A model generated the notes under the pieces. It was given only the letters and a program-made list of their open reading frames with translations, did not search any database and was not told where the DNA came from. A stretch of DNA of 64,000 nt from Pseudomonadota bacterium (GTDB lineage Bacteria; Pseudomonadota; Gammaproteobacteria; Burkholderiales; Burkholderiaceae_C): assembly GCA_963205115.1 (NCBI GenBank), contig CAUJHV010000049.1:186001-250000 (forward strand), given 5' to 3'. This document shows, piece after piece, positions 28,491-37,701 of this stretch (positions are counted from its first letter, which is position 1; every line of letters begins with the position of its first letter). The position numbers and the translations under genes are program-made.

Positions 28491-28922
28491 ATGAAGACAT
28501 TCCTCGCCGCTGCGACGCTGTCGCTGCTGTCGTCCCTCGCCATGGCCCAGGCCACGCCCGCGGGCCTGTGGCGCACCATCGACGACGAAACCAAGACCGA
28601 AAAATCGCTGGTGCGCATCACCGAATCTGGCGGCGTCTACAGCGGCAAGGTCGAGAAGATCGCCGACGCAACCAAGCAGGACAGCACCTGCGACAAGTGC
28701 ACCGACGCGCGAAAGGACAAGAAGGTCCTGGGCATGACCATCGTGAGCGGCGTCAAGAAGGCCGAGAACGACGCCTACTTCGAAGGCGGCGAGATCCTCG
28801 ACCCCAACAACGGCAAGGTCTACAAGGTCCGCATGACACCGAAGGACGGTGGCAAGACACTCGAGGTGCGCGGCTTCATCGGCCCGTTCTACCGCAACCA
28901 GACCTGGCAGCGCGTCGAGTAG
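28491..28922 (+). CDS. Exported DUF2147 protein
   Basis: A 143-residue protein with a clear signal peptide (MKTFLAAATLSLLSSLAMAQ) and the DUF2147 pattern: PAGLWRTIDDETKTEKSLVRI, cut here as GLWRTIDDETKTEKS, then GEILDPNNGKVYKVRM and ending in RNQTWQRVE. A Cys pair CDKC at about residues 64-67 may form a disulphide. The family is a small periplasmic beta-barrel of unknown function, often found near fatty acid degradation genes in Burkholderiales. It sits between the acyl-CoA dehydrogenase and the FadN-like gene, with gaps of 85 and 95 bp. Confidence 0.88.
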   Translation: MKTFLAAATLSLLSSLAMAQATPAGLWRTIDDETKTEKSLVRITESGGVYSGKVEKIADATKQDSTCDKCTDARKDKKVLGMTIVSGVKKAENDAYFEGGEILDPNNGKVYKVRMTPKDGGKTLEVRGFIGPFYRNQTWQRVE

Positions 28923-29017
28923 ACACGCGGCCCCGGCCGGCGCCGCCACCCGGCGGATCCGGCCCGGCACGTGGCCACGGGGCCGCATGCCCAACCTCAC
29001 ACATCAGGAGCAAGACA

Positions 29018-31402
29018 GTGAGTCAATTCCAGGTTCGCAAGGTCGCCGTTCTGGGCGCCGGCGTGATGGGCGCGCAGATCGCCGCCCATCTGGTCAACTG
29101 CCGCGTGCCGGTGGTGCTGTTCGATCTGCCCGCCAAGGAGGGGCCGAAGAACGGCATCGTGACCCGTGCGGTGGAGAACCTGAAGAAGCTCAAGCCGTCG
29201 CCGCTGGGCATTCCCGAGGACGCCGCGCAGATCGAGCAGGCGAACTACGAGGACCACCTGGCCAAGCTGGGCGAGTGCGACCTGATCATCGAGGCCATCG
29301 CCGAGCGCATGGACTGGAAGCTGGCGCTGTACGAGCGCATCGCGCCGGCCGTCGCGCCGCACGCGCTGGTGGCCAGCAACACCTCGGGCCTGTCGATCAC
29401 CAAGCTGTCGGAAGTGCTGCCCGAGGCCATCCGCCCGCGCTTCTGCGGCATCCACTTCTTCAACCCGCCGCGTTACATGAGCCTGGTCGAGTTGATCCCC
29501 ACGCCGGCCACGCAGCCGGCGGTGCTGGATGAACTCGAGGCCTTCGTGACAACCGCGCTGGGCAAGAGCGTCGTGCGCGCCAAGGACACGCCGAACTTCA
29601 TCGCCAACCGCGTGGGTATCGCCGGCATGATGGCCACGATGAAGGAAGCCGAGAACTTCGGCCTCGGCTACGACGTCGTCGACGACCTCACGGGCAAGAA
29701 GCTCGGCCGCGCCTCGTCCGGCACCTTCCGCACCGCCGATGTCGTGGGCCTGGACACCATGGCGCACGTCGTCAAGACGATGCAGGACAACCTGGCCGGC
29801 GACCCCTTCTTCCCGCTGTACGCCACGCCGCCGGTGCTGGCCAAGCTGATCGAGCAAGGCGCGCTGGGCCAGAAGACCGGCGCGGGCTTCTTCAAGAAGG
29901 TCGGCAAGGACATCCTGCGGCTGGACCCGGCCAAGGGCGAGTACGTGCCTTCGGGCGGCAAGGCCGAGGAGATCGTCGCGCGCATGCTGAAGAAGGCACC
30001 GGCGGATCGTCTGAAGCTGCTGCGCGAATCCAGCAACCCGCAGGCGCAGTTCCTGTGGGCCATCCTGCGAGACGCCTTCCATTACGCCGCCGTGCACCTG
30101 GAGGACATCGCCGACAACGCCCGCGACGTGGACTTCGCGATGCGCTGGGGCTTCGGCATGCAGCAGGGCCCGTTCGAGCTCTGGCAGGAAGCCGGCTGGC
30201 AGCAGGTGGCCGGCTGGGTCAAGGCCGACATCGATGCCGGCAAGGCGCTGAGCAGCGCGCCGCTGCCCGCCTGGGTGTTCGACGGCCGCACGGGCGTGCA
30301 CACGCCCGAAGGCTCGTGGAGCCCTTCGCGCAAGGCCTACGTGGCGCGCAGCAGCCTGCCGGTCTACCAGCGTCAGCACTTCCCCGAAAGCGTCAATGGC
30401 GCCGGTGCGGTGTCGCCGCTGAAGAGTGGCACGGAGCTGTTCAAGAACGACGAAATCCGCGTCTGGTCGCTGGACGGCGAGGTGGTCATCGCCAGCATCA
30501 CCGCCAAGCTGCACCTGATCAGCCCGACCGTGGCCGAAGGCCTGCAGAAGGCGCTGGACCTCGCCGAGCACAACGGCATGGGCCTGGTGGTCTGGTCGCC
30601 GGACGATGTCTTCTCGGCCGGCGCCAACCTCGAGGCGCTGATGCCGGTCTTCATGAAGAGCGGCGCCAAGGGCATCGCGCCCGAGCTGAAGAAGTTCCAG
30701 GACTTCGTGCTGCGCGTGCGCTATGCGCAGGTGCCGGTGGTCAGTGCCATCCGCGGCATCGCGCTGGGTGGCGGCTGCGAACTGGCTGCCTACTCCAGCA
30801 AGCGCGTGGCCGCGATGGAAAGCTACATGGGCCTGGTCGAGGTCGGCGTGGGCCTGGTGCCGGGCGCCGGCGGCCTGACCTACATCGCGCGCCGCGCGGC
30901 GGAAATGGCCGCGGCCGGCAACGCGAATGCCGATGTCTTCAAGTTCCTGACCGACGGCTTCACGAATGCCGCGATGGCCAAGGTGGGCACCAGCGCGATC
31001 GAATCGCGCAAGCTGGGCTACCTGCTGTGGAGCGACGTGATCGTGCCGCACAAGGACGAACTGCTGCACGTGGCCATCACGCAGGCCAAGGCGCTGCTGC
31101 ACAGCGGGTATCGCCCGCCGGCCCGCGCACGCTTCCCGGTGGCCGGGCGTGACGGCATCGCCACCATCCGTGGCCAGCTGACCAACATGCGCGACGGCGG
31201 GTACGCCAGCGCGCACGACTTCCACATCGCGATGTGCATCGCCGACGTGGTCTGCGGTGGCGAGGTCGACGCCGGCACGATGGTCAATGAGGAGTACCTG
31301 ATGACCCTGGAGCGCAAGCACTTCTGCGCGCTGCTGGAGCACCCGAAGAGCCAGGAGCGGATCATGGGCATGCTCTCCACCGGCAAGCCCGTCCGGAATT
31401 GA
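29018..31402 (+). CDS. Bifunctional 3-hydroxyacyl-CoA dehydrogenase / enoyl-CoA hydratase, FadN type
   Basis: A 794-residue multifunctional beta-oxidation protein. The dehydrogenase comes first: NAD motif VLGAGVMGAQIAAHL (about 10-24), active-site region GIHFFNPPRYMSLVELIP, then two C-terminal dehydrogenase domains. An enoyl-CoA hydratase/crotonase-like domain follows at about 490-700 (SAGANLEALMP, GIALGGGCELAAYS with its oxyanion Gly). This order is that of Bacillus FadN and the reverse of E. coli FadB. GTG start at 29018 with CAGGAG seven bases before; no in-frame ATG fits. It acts with the thiolase downstream. Confidence 0.93.
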   Translation: MSQFQVRKVAVLGAGVMGAQIAAHLVNCRVPVVLFDLPAKEGPKNGIVTRAVENLKKLKPSPLGIPEDAAQIEQANYEDHLAKLGECDLIIEAIAERMDWKLALYERIAPAVAPHALVASNTSGLSITKLSEVLPEAIRPRFCGIHFFNPPRYMSLVELIPTPATQPAVLDELEAFVTTALGKSVVRAKDTPNFIANRVGIAGMMATMKEAENFGLGYDVVDDLTGKKLGRASSGTFRTADVVGLDTMAHVVKTMQDNLAGDPFFPLYATPPVLAKLIEQGALGQKTGAGFFKKVGKDILRLDPAKGEYVPSGGKAEEIVARMLKKAPADRLKLLRESSNPQAQFLWAILRDAFHYAAVHLEDIADNARDVDFAMRWGFGMQQGPFELWQEAGWQQVAGWVKADIDAGKALSSAPLPAWVFDGRTGVHTPEGSWSPSRKAYVARSSLPVYQRQHFPESVNGAGAVSPLKSGTELFKNDEIRVWSLDGEVVIASITAKLHLISPTVAEGLQKALDLAEHNGMGLVVWSPDDVFSAGANLEALMPVFMKSGAKGIAPELKKFQDFVLRVRYAQVPVVSAIRGIALGGGCELAAYSSKRVAAMESYMGLVEVGVGLVPGAGGLTYIARRAAEMAAAGNANADVFKFLTDGFTNAAMAKVGTSAIESRKLGYLLWSDVIVPHKDELLHVAITQAKALLHSGYRPPARARFPVAGRDGIATIRGQLTNMRDGGYASAHDFHIAMCIADVVCGGEVDAGTMVNEEYLMTLERKHFCALLEHPKSQERIMGMLSTGKPVRN

Positions 31403-31485
31403 CCCACCCCCGAAGCGCCTGCGGCGCTTCCCCCTCGAGGGGGCGCCACCAGCGGCCCGGCCAAGCCGGTTCCGCGGTGGCTGCT
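31403..31485. repeat. Intergenic palindromic element (Comamonadaceae-type repeat)
   Basis: Between the fadN-like and thiolase genes lie two adjacent perfect inverted repeats: GAAGCGCC-TGC-GGCGCTTC (31412-31430) and CCCCCTCGAGGGGG (31430-31443), followed by AGCGGCCCGG...AAGCCGGTTCCGCGGTGG. I recall near-identical elements in many intergenic regions of Comamonadaceae genomes; that is memory, not a search. Only this copy was noticed in the window. In RNA it would form strong hairpins and could stabilise the upstream message or reduce read-through. Confidence 0.65.
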
Positions 31486-31509
31486 TGACCCGAACATCGG
31501 AGTTGTGAA

Positions 31510-32709
31510 ATGAGCAAACAAGTTCAAGACGCCTACATCGTCGCCGCCACGCGCACCCCGATCGGCAGGTCCGGTCGCGGCTACTTCCGCCACACGCGGC
31601 CGGATGACCTGCTGGTGGCTGCCGTGCGCAGCGCGCTGGCGCAGGTGCCCACGCTGGACCCCAAGGCCATCGAGGACGCGATCATTGGCTGCAGCTTTCC
31701 GGAGGCCGAGCAGGGCGTCAACATGGCCCGTGTGGCGATGGTGATGGCCGGCCTGCCGCATTCGGTGGGCGGCGTGACGGTCAATCGCTTCTGCGCCAGC
31801 GGCCTGACGGCGCTGCAGATGGCGGCCGACCGCATCCGCATCGGCGAAGCCGATGTGATGATCGCGGGCGGTGCCGAAAGCATGAGCCTGGTGCCGATGG
31901 GCGGCAACAAGCCTTCGTTCAACCCCGAGGTCTTTGCGCGTGACGAAAACGTCGGCATCGCCTACGGCATGGGCCTGACGGCCGAGCGCGTGGCCGCGCA
32001 GTGGAAGGTCAGCCGCGAGGCGCAGGACGCCTTTGCGCTGCAGTCGCACCAGCGTGCGATGAAGGCCATCGCCGCGGGCGAATTCAAGGACGAGATGACG
32101 CCGGTGACGGTCTACGACCGCAGCGCCAATCTGGCGACTGGCGAGGTCGTGACCAAAACGCGCACGGTCGAGATCGACGAGGGCCCGCGCCCCGACACCA
32201 GCCTGGAAGGCCTGGCCAAGCTCAAGCCGGTGTTTGCGGCCAAGGGCAGCGTGACGGCAGGCAACAGCTCGCAGACCAGCGACGGCGCCGGCGCGCTGAT
32301 CCTGGCCAGCGGCGCTGCCTGCAAGACCTTCGGCCTGACGCCGCTGGCGCGCTTCGTCAGCTTCGCCGCGCGCGGCGTGGCGCCGGAGATCATGGGCATT
32401 GGCCCGATCGAGGCCATTCCTGCCGCGCTGAAATACGCCGGTCTGTCGCTGGACGACATGGGCTGGATCGAGCTCAACGAAGCTTTCGCCGCGCAGTCGC
32501 TGGCGGTGATCGACACCTGCAAGCTCGACGTTGCACGCGTCAATCCGATGGGCGGCGCGATCGCGCTGGGCCACCCGCTGGGCGCGACGGGCGCCATCCG
32601 TTCGGCGACGGTGGTGCATGCGCTGCGCCGCCACAACCTGAAGTACGGCATGGTCACGATGTGCGTGGGCATGGGCCAGGGCGCGGCGGGCATCATCGAG
32701 CGCGTCTGA
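31510..32709 (+). CDS. fadA: Acetyl-CoA C-acyltransferase (thiolase)
   Basis: A 399-residue thiolase that cleaves 3-oxoacyl-CoA to acetyl-CoA. The nucleophile Cys is in VNRFCASGLTALQ (about residue 95); the His of GHPLGATGA and the second Cys of VTMCVGMGQGAAGI are in place. The start MSKQVQDAYIVAATRTPIG is typical. It completes the beta-oxidation spiral with the upstream bifunctional enzyme, from which it is separated by 107 bp containing the palindromic repeat. The symbol is by role in the cluster; the sequence alone does not fix chain-length preference. Confidence 0.92.
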   Translation: MSKQVQDAYIVAATRTPIGRSGRGYFRHTRPDDLLVAAVRSALAQVPTLDPKAIEDAIIGCSFPEAEQGVNMARVAMVMAGLPHSVGGVTVNRFCASGLTALQMAADRIRIGEADVMIAGGAESMSLVPMGGNKPSFNPEVFARDENVGIAYGMGLTAERVAAQWKVSREAQDAFALQSHQRAMKAIAAGEFKDEMTPVTVYDRSANLATGEVVTKTRTVEIDEGPRPDTSLEGLAKLKPVFAAKGSVTAGNSSQTSDGAGALILASGAACKTFGLTPLARFVSFAARGVAPEIMGIGPIEAIPAALKYAGLSLDDMGWIELNEAFAAQSLAVIDTCKLDVARVNPMGGAIALGHPLGATGAIRSATVVHALRRHNLKYGMVTMCVGMGQGAAGIIERV

Positions 32710-32825
32710 GCGTTTGCGGGGCCGGGCGGTCACCCGCGCGACGCCGCGATGGATGTCGCACCGCGGCCCGGCCGCGGGTGCTGACGGCAGATACAGCCAA
32801 CGAATCAAATCAGGAGACACCGACC

Positions 32826-33599
32826 ATGAGCATCAAGACCGGCGTACTCAACGGCGTGGCCACGATCGAGATCGCGCGCCCCGAGAAGAAAAATGCCCTG
32901 ACCACCGCGATGTACACGGCGATGGGCGAGGCGCTGGTGGCCGCGGCGGCGGACAAGGCCGTGCGCGCGGTGCTGATCACCGGGCAGCCGGGCATCTTCA
33001 CCAGCGGCAACGACCTCGAAGACTTCATGCAGCGCCCGCCCGGCCAGGGCAGCGATGCGATGGACTCGCCGGTCTTCCGCTTCATGCGCGCCCTGCTGGA
33101 GTGCGACAAGCCGGTGGTGGCGGCCGTCACCGGCGGGGCCATCGGCATCGGCACGACGATGCTGCTGCACTGCGACTTCGTCTACGTCTCCGACGAGGCC
33201 CGCCTGGCCATGCCCTTCACGTCGCTGGGCCTGGTGCCGGAATTTGCCTCCAGCCTGCTCGTGCCGCAGCTGATGGGCCAGCGCCGCGCGGCCGAGAAGC
33301 TGATGCTGGGCGATCCGTTCACGGGTGAACAGGCGGTGGAATGCGGCATCGCCACGGCCGTGCTGCCGGCTGGCGAGGTGCTCGCGCATGCCCGCCGTGT
33401 GGCCGAACGCTTCAACCAGCTGCCGCCCGGCGCCGTGCGCGAAGCCAAGCAGCTGATGCGCGCGCCGGATCGCGAGCGCGTGCTGCAGACCATCCGCACC
33501 GAAGGCGAGCTCTTCGGCAAGCGCCTGCGCAGTCCGGAGGCCCAGGAGGCTTTCCAGGCCTTCTTCCAGAAGCGCAAGCCCGACTTCAGCCAGTTCTGA
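32826..33599 (+). CDS. Enoyl-CoA hydratase/isomerase family protein
   Basis: A 257-residue crotonase-fold protein. It has the oxyanion segments FTSGNDLEDFM and AVTGGAIGIGTTMLLHCDFV and the SLGLVPEFASSLL loop. The Glu that normally sits near position 140 of hydratases is present in GLVPEFAS, although SLGLVPEF is also common in 2,3-enoyl-CoA isomerases, so isomerase activity on unsaturated acyl-CoA is a real alternative. A CAGGAG ribosome site precedes the ATG. It is the last evident gene of the beta-oxidation run. Confidence 0.88.
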   Translation: MSIKTGVLNGVATIEIARPEKKNALTTAMYTAMGEALVAAAADKAVRAVLITGQPGIFTSGNDLEDFMQRPPGQGSDAMDSPVFRFMRALLECDKPVVAAVTGGAIGIGTTMLLHCDFVYVSDEARLAMPFTSLGLVPEFASSLLVPQLMGQRRAAEKLMLGDPFTGEQAVECGIATAVLPAGEVLAHARRVAERFNQLPPGAVREAKQLMRAPDRERVLQTIRTEGELFGKRLRSPEAQEAFQAFFQKRKPDFSQF

Positions 33600-33661
33600 G
33601 GCCGCGCAGGACCGCGATCTTGCGAACACGTCGACCCTGAACCGCACGGCGAGGAGTGGCC

Positions 33662-34465
33662 ATGTCGATCGCCCTGAAGATTGCCCTGACACCCGTGCTG
33701 GTCTGGCAGGCGGTGCGCACGCGGCGCCGCATGCCGCGCCTGCCCGAAGCCGAGGGCGCACGCGAAGGTGTTGTCGGCCGTGGCAAGCCGCTGCACCTGC
33801 TGGTGGCGGGCGACTCGTCGGCCGCGGGCGTGGGCGTGGCACACCAGGGACAAGCCCTGGCGGCACCGATGGCCGAGCGCCTGGCGCAGGCCACGGGGCG
33901 GCGCGTGCACTGGCGCCTGATGGCGCACACCGGGCTGACCACGGCGCAGACCCAGCGCCTGCTGCGCGAGGCCTGCGTGCGTGCCGACGTGGCCGTGGTC
34001 GTCACCGGTGTCAACGACGTGATCGACCAGGTGCCCTCGCACCACGCCGTGCGCCAGCGCGCGGGTTTGGCCGCCTGGCTGCAGCACCACGCCGGCGTGC
34101 AGCACGTGGCCTTCCTGCCGCTGCCACCGGTGCACGCCTTCCACGGGCTGCCGCAGCCTTTGCGCTGGGTGGCCGGGTCCGATGCGCGCCGACACAACCG
34201 CGCCTTGCAGCAATGGGTGCGGTCCCAGGGTGAGGCGGTCTCGCTGGTCGAACTCGAACTGCCGATGAACCGCGGCCTGATGGCCAGCGACGGCTTTCAT
34301 CCCGGCGAGCCGGCCTACCGCGTGATCGCCAAGGCCGCGGCGGCGCATCTGGCCGCAAAGCTGGCCGCGCAACAGGACGCTGCGGACGGGCCGGCCGACG
34401 TCGAGTCCTCGCCAGCACCGCTGCCGCGTCGACGCCGACGGACGACAGCCAGCGCGCGCGGCTGA
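33662..34465 (+). CDS. SGNH/GDSL family hydrolase
   Basis: A 267-residue protein. An N-terminal hydrophobic segment (ALKIALTPVLVWQAV) may anchor it in the membrane. Block I is VAGDSSAAG (Ser about residue 52), the Asn block is VVTGVNDV, and block V is DGFHPGEPAY with the catalytic Asp and His. The C-terminal 30 residues are Arg/Pro-rich and disordered. It is likely a lipase/esterase or acyl-thioesterase-like enzyme; substrate unknown. ATG at 33662 has AGGAG five bases before. It directly follows the enoyl-CoA hydratase and may be part of that transcript. Confidence 0.8.
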   Translation: MSIALKIALTPVLVWQAVRTRRRMPRLPEAEGAREGVVGRGKPLHLLVAGDSSAAGVGVAHQGQALAAPMAERLAQATGRRVHWRLMAHTGLTTAQTQRLLREACVRADVAVVVTGVNDVIDQVPSHHAVRQRAGLAAWLQHHAGVQHVAFLPLPPVHAFHGLPQPLRWVAGSDARRHNRALQQWVRSQGEAVSLVELELPMNRGLMASDGFHPGEPAYRVIAKAAAAHLAAKLAAQQDAADGPADVESSPAPLPRRRRRTTASARG

Positions 34466-34564
34466 ACGCTCCGCAGGACTGCGGATGCGCGGGCCCGTGG
34501 CGCCGCGATAGATTCGCGGGCACACCGGGCCATCCGAAAGCCCGGCCACTTGGGAGGAGCCCGC

Positions 34565-37225
34565 ATGAAAACGGATTCGCCGATGCGTCCATGGGCCGCC
34601 GCTGCGCTGCTCGCGTGGGCTCTGCTGGGAGCGGCCGTCGCGGCACACGCGCAGGAGCGCTTCGTGTTCGAGCGCGCACCGGGCGCCTTGCCCAAGGACG
34701 TGCGCCCCGTGCGCGTCGATCTGCACCTGGCGCTCGACCCCCAGCAGCCGACGTTCGAAGGCCGCGCCGACATGTGGCTGCAGGTCACGCAGCCGCGCCG
34801 TGATCTGGTCCTGCATGCCAACGGGCTGACGGCGGGGCAGGCCCGCCTGCGCGACAGCCGCGGGCGCGAGCAGGTCCTGCGCGTCGAAGCCGGCGCCCTG
34901 CCGCAGACCTGGACACTGACGCCGCCGCAGCCGCTGCGCGCTGGCGCCTACCGGCTGGCCATCACATGGACGGGCCGCGTGAACCCGACTGACGAAGGGG
35001 TCTACCGCGCCGGCGCCAAGGAACGGCCGATGCTGGCCACGCAACTGGAGGCGATACACGCCCGGCGTGTCTTTCCGGCCTTCGACGAGCCGGCGTTTCG
35101 CGCGCGCTACCGCCTGACGGTGGAAGCGCCGGCGCAGCTGCAGGTGCTCAGCAACATGCCGCGGTTGTCGCTGCGCCCGCGCCCGGACGGACGCGCCGAG
35201 CACCGCTTCGCACAAACGCCGTCGATGCCGGCCTATCTGGTCGCGGTGGCGGTGGGTGACTTCGACCGGCTCGAGGGCCGCTCGGGGCGCACGCCGCTGG
35301 CGATCTACACCGAGCGGGGCAAAGCGGCGACGGCAGCCTATGCGATGGCGGCGACACAGCAGGTGCTGCCGTTCTACGAGCGCTACTTCGGCGTGCCCTA
35401 TGCCTTGCCCAAGCTCGACGAGCTGGCCGTGCCATCGGTGCGCTCGGGCGCGATGGAAGACTGGGGCCTGATTTCGTACATCGAAGAAGCCCTGCTGTTC
35501 GATGCGGCGCGCGACCCGCAGGCACGCCAGCAGTTCATCTTCTCGATCGTGGCGCACGAGATTGCCCACCAGTGGTTCGGCAATCTGGTCACGGCGGCCA
35601 GCTGGAACGACATCTGGCTCAACGAAGCCTTCGCTGAGTGGATCGCCGAGAAGCTCGAGCACACATTCAATCCGGCCTGGGACGTGCCCTTGCTGCGGCG
35701 TTCGCGACTGGAGCGGGTGCTGGCACGCGACGCCGGTTCGGCCTCACGGGCGATCCGCAGCGGCGACGTGAGCGAAGGGCGTGTGTTCGAGGCCTTCGAC
35801 AACATCACCTACGACAAGGGCGGCGCCGTGCTGACCATGCTGGAGCAGTGGATCGGCGAGGACGTCCTGCAGCGTGGCCTGCAGGCCTACATGCGCGAGC
35901 GGCGCCTGTCCAACGCCACGGCCGGCGACCTCTGGTACCACCTGGGGCGCGCCGCGGGCCAGGACGTGCCGCGTGTGGCCAGTGCGTGGACGGATCGCCT
36001 GGGCTATCCGCTGGTCGAGGTCGAGCAGCCCTGCGTGCACGGCCGCACGCAGCTGCGGCTGCGCCAGCGACCGTTTCGACTGGACGGTCAGGCGGCAGCC
36101 GACGCGCAGGCGGTCTGGCCGGTGCCCGTGGCATTGGCGCGCGGTGCGCAGCGACGCATGGTGTTGCTGGATGCGGCGCAGGCCAGCTTCGATGCCGGTC
36201 CTTGCGAGCCGGATGCACCGTGGGTCGCCAATGCGGGCGGGGGCGGCTTCTACCGCGTGAGCTATGCACCCGAGGCTCTGGCGGCCATGACGCGGGCGTT
36301 CGGGCGGCTCGATGGGGTCGACCAGGTCGGGCTGTTCAGCGATCTTTTTGCACAGGTCCAGGCCGGCAATCAACCGGTGGAGGCCTGGCTGGCGCTCATC
36401 GACAAGGCCGCTGCAGTCGAGGGCGCGGGCCGGCCGGTCCTGTTCGAATCCGCGGCGGATGGACTGGAGTGGTTGCGGTCGGCGGTGGGCGAGGGCCCGC
36501 TGCGCCGCGCCGTGGAAGCGCGCGGTCGCGCGCTGCTGGCGCCGGAACTGGCGCGCCTGGGCTGGGCTGCGCGGCCAGGTGAATCGGCTGCGCAGACGCG
36601 GCTGCGCAGTGAGCTCATCGCACGCCTGGCCCGCTGGGGCGACGCTGACGTGATCGCCGAAGCCGAGCGCCTGTTCGAGCAGGAAAGCCGCGGCCAGGCC
36701 GCCATTGCGCCGGATATCCGCAGCGCGGTGCTGGAAGCCGCGGGCCGTCGCGCGGACGTGGCGCGCTTCGAGCGGCTGCTCCAGCTGGCGACCGAGGCGC
36801 GCGACTCCGGTCAGCGGTCGCAACTGGTGCGCGCACTGGCTGCCGTGGAAGAACCGGCGCTGGTGACGCGTGTCCTGGACCTGTCATTGGGCGACAAGCT
36901 GCCATCGGATGTGGCGTCGGATCTGCCCTGGCTGCTCGCCCGCAACCCCCGCCATGCGGCGCAGGCCTATGCCTTCACGCGCGAGCATTGGAAAGCGCTG
37001 GCCGATCGCACCAGCAGCACCTTTGGCGGCCCCGCCTGGCTGTTGCCGGGTGTGGCTGCGGCACTCGTGGGACCGGCGGCTGCGGCCGCCTTGCTGGTCG
37101 ACCAGCAGGCCCTGGCGGGCGACGACCGCATGACACCTGCGCGGCAGATCGCCGAGCGCATCCGCCTGAAGGCCGCCTGGTTGGCCCGCCATGGCGCCGC
37201 GCTGGAAAGCGCGCTGAGCCGCTGA
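34565..37225 (+). CDS. Exported M1 family aminopeptidase
   Basis: An 886-residue zinc aminopeptidase. The signal peptide ends AAVAAHAQ. The substrate motif is SGAMEDWG (about residue 294, GAMEN type with Asp), the zinc motif is HEIAHQWFGN followed 18 residues on by the Glu in LNEAFAEW, and the catalytic Tyr lies in NITYDKG. A long helical ERAP1-like C-terminal domain completes it. It should trim N-terminal residues from peptides in the periplasm. Start at 34565, with GGAGG before it; the GTG fifteen bases earlier would spoil the signal peptide. Confidence 0.93.
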   Translation: MKTDSPMRPWAAAALLAWALLGAAVAAHAQERFVFERAPGALPKDVRPVRVDLHLALDPQQPTFEGRADMWLQVTQPRRDLVLHANGLTAGQARLRDSRGREQVLRVEAGALPQTWTLTPPQPLRAGAYRLAITWTGRVNPTDEGVYRAGAKERPMLATQLEAIHARRVFPAFDEPAFRARYRLTVEAPAQLQVLSNMPRLSLRPRPDGRAEHRFAQTPSMPAYLVAVAVGDFDRLEGRSGRTPLAIYTERGKAATAAYAMAATQQVLPFYERYFGVPYALPKLDELAVPSVRSGAMEDWGLISYIEEALLFDAARDPQARQQFIFSIVAHEIAHQWFGNLVTAASWNDIWLNEAFAEWIAEKLEHTFNPAWDVPLLRRSRLERVLARDAGSASRAIRSGDVSEGRVFEAFDNITYDKGGAVLTMLEQWIGEDVLQRGLQAYMRERRLSNATAGDLWYHLGRAAGQDVPRVASAWTDRLGYPLVEVEQPCVHGRTQLRLRQRPFRLDGQAAADAQAVWPVPVALARGAQRRMVLLDAAQASFDAGPCEPDAPWVANAGGGGFYRVSYAPEALAAMTRAFGRLDGVDQVGLFSDLFAQVQAGNQPVEAWLALIDKAAAVEGAGRPVLFESAADGLEWLRSAVGEGPLRRAVEARGRALLAPELARLGWAARPGESAAQTRLRSELIARLARWGDADVIAEAERLFEQESRGQAAIAPDIRSAVLEAAGRRADVARFERLLQLATEARDSGQRSQLVRALAAVEEPALVTRVLDLSLGDKLPSDVASDLPWLLARNPRHAAQAYAFTREHWKALADRTSSTFGGPAWLLPGVAAALVGPAAAAALLVDQQALAGDDRMTPARQIAERIRLKAAWLARHGAALESALSR

Positions 37226-37244
37226 CGCGCCGGGGGGCTACTTT

Positions 37245-37664
37245 TCAGGCCGCGCCGCGGCGCACGATCGGCCGCGGGCGGCCGTCACCGTCGATGGCCA
37301 CGTAGGTGAGGTTGGCCTCGGTCACCTTGACCACCTGCTCGCGGCCGGTGCCGCGCTCGGCATAGACCTCGACGTGGATGGTGATCGACGTATTGCCGAT
37401 GCGCTCGACGCTGGCGTAGAAGCTCAGCAGGTCACCGACGCGCACGGGCTGCTTGAAGATGAACTGGTTGACCGCGACGGTCGCCATGCGGCCCTGCACG
37501 ATGCGCGCCGGCAGCACCGATCCGGCCAGGTCGACCTGGGCCATGACCCAGCCGCCGAAGATGTCGCCGTTGGCGTTCACGTCGGCCGGCATCGGAATGA
37601 CGCGCAGCACCAGTTCCTTGTCGTCGGGAAGCCGCGTTGGCAGAGGTTGGGCAGAGCTTGGCAT
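37245..37664 (-). CDS. Acyl-CoA thioesterase, YciA-like hotdog protein
   Basis: A 139-residue single-hotdog thioesterase. The active-site helix segment NANGDIFGGWVMAQVDLAG holds the conserved Asp, and VNQFIFKQPVRVGDLL and VTEANLTYVAID are typical of the YciA/BACH-type family, which hydrolyses a wide range of acyl-CoA esters. It converges with the aminopeptidase gene and is divergent from the ABC exporter, with only 37 bp between the two start codons. A role in resetting the CoA pool fits the nearby beta-oxidation genes but is an inference. Confidence 0.9.
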   Translation of the reverse strand: MPSSAQPLPTRLPDDKELVLRVIPMPADVNANGDIFGGWVMAQVDLAGSVLPARIVQGRMATVAVNQFIFKQPVRVGDLLSFYASVERIGNTSITIHVEVYAERGTGREQVVKVTEANLTYVAIDGDGRPRPIVRRGAA

Positions 37665-37701
37665 GATGCGGTTCCTGCAAGTTGCGAAAGATTCTCACAC
37701 G

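Noticed and set aside
28997..31342. 781-codon open frame antisense to the FadN-like gene
   Set aside because: Low-complexity His/Arg/Gln composition without any domain. Such frames appear opposite most genes in DNA of this GC content.
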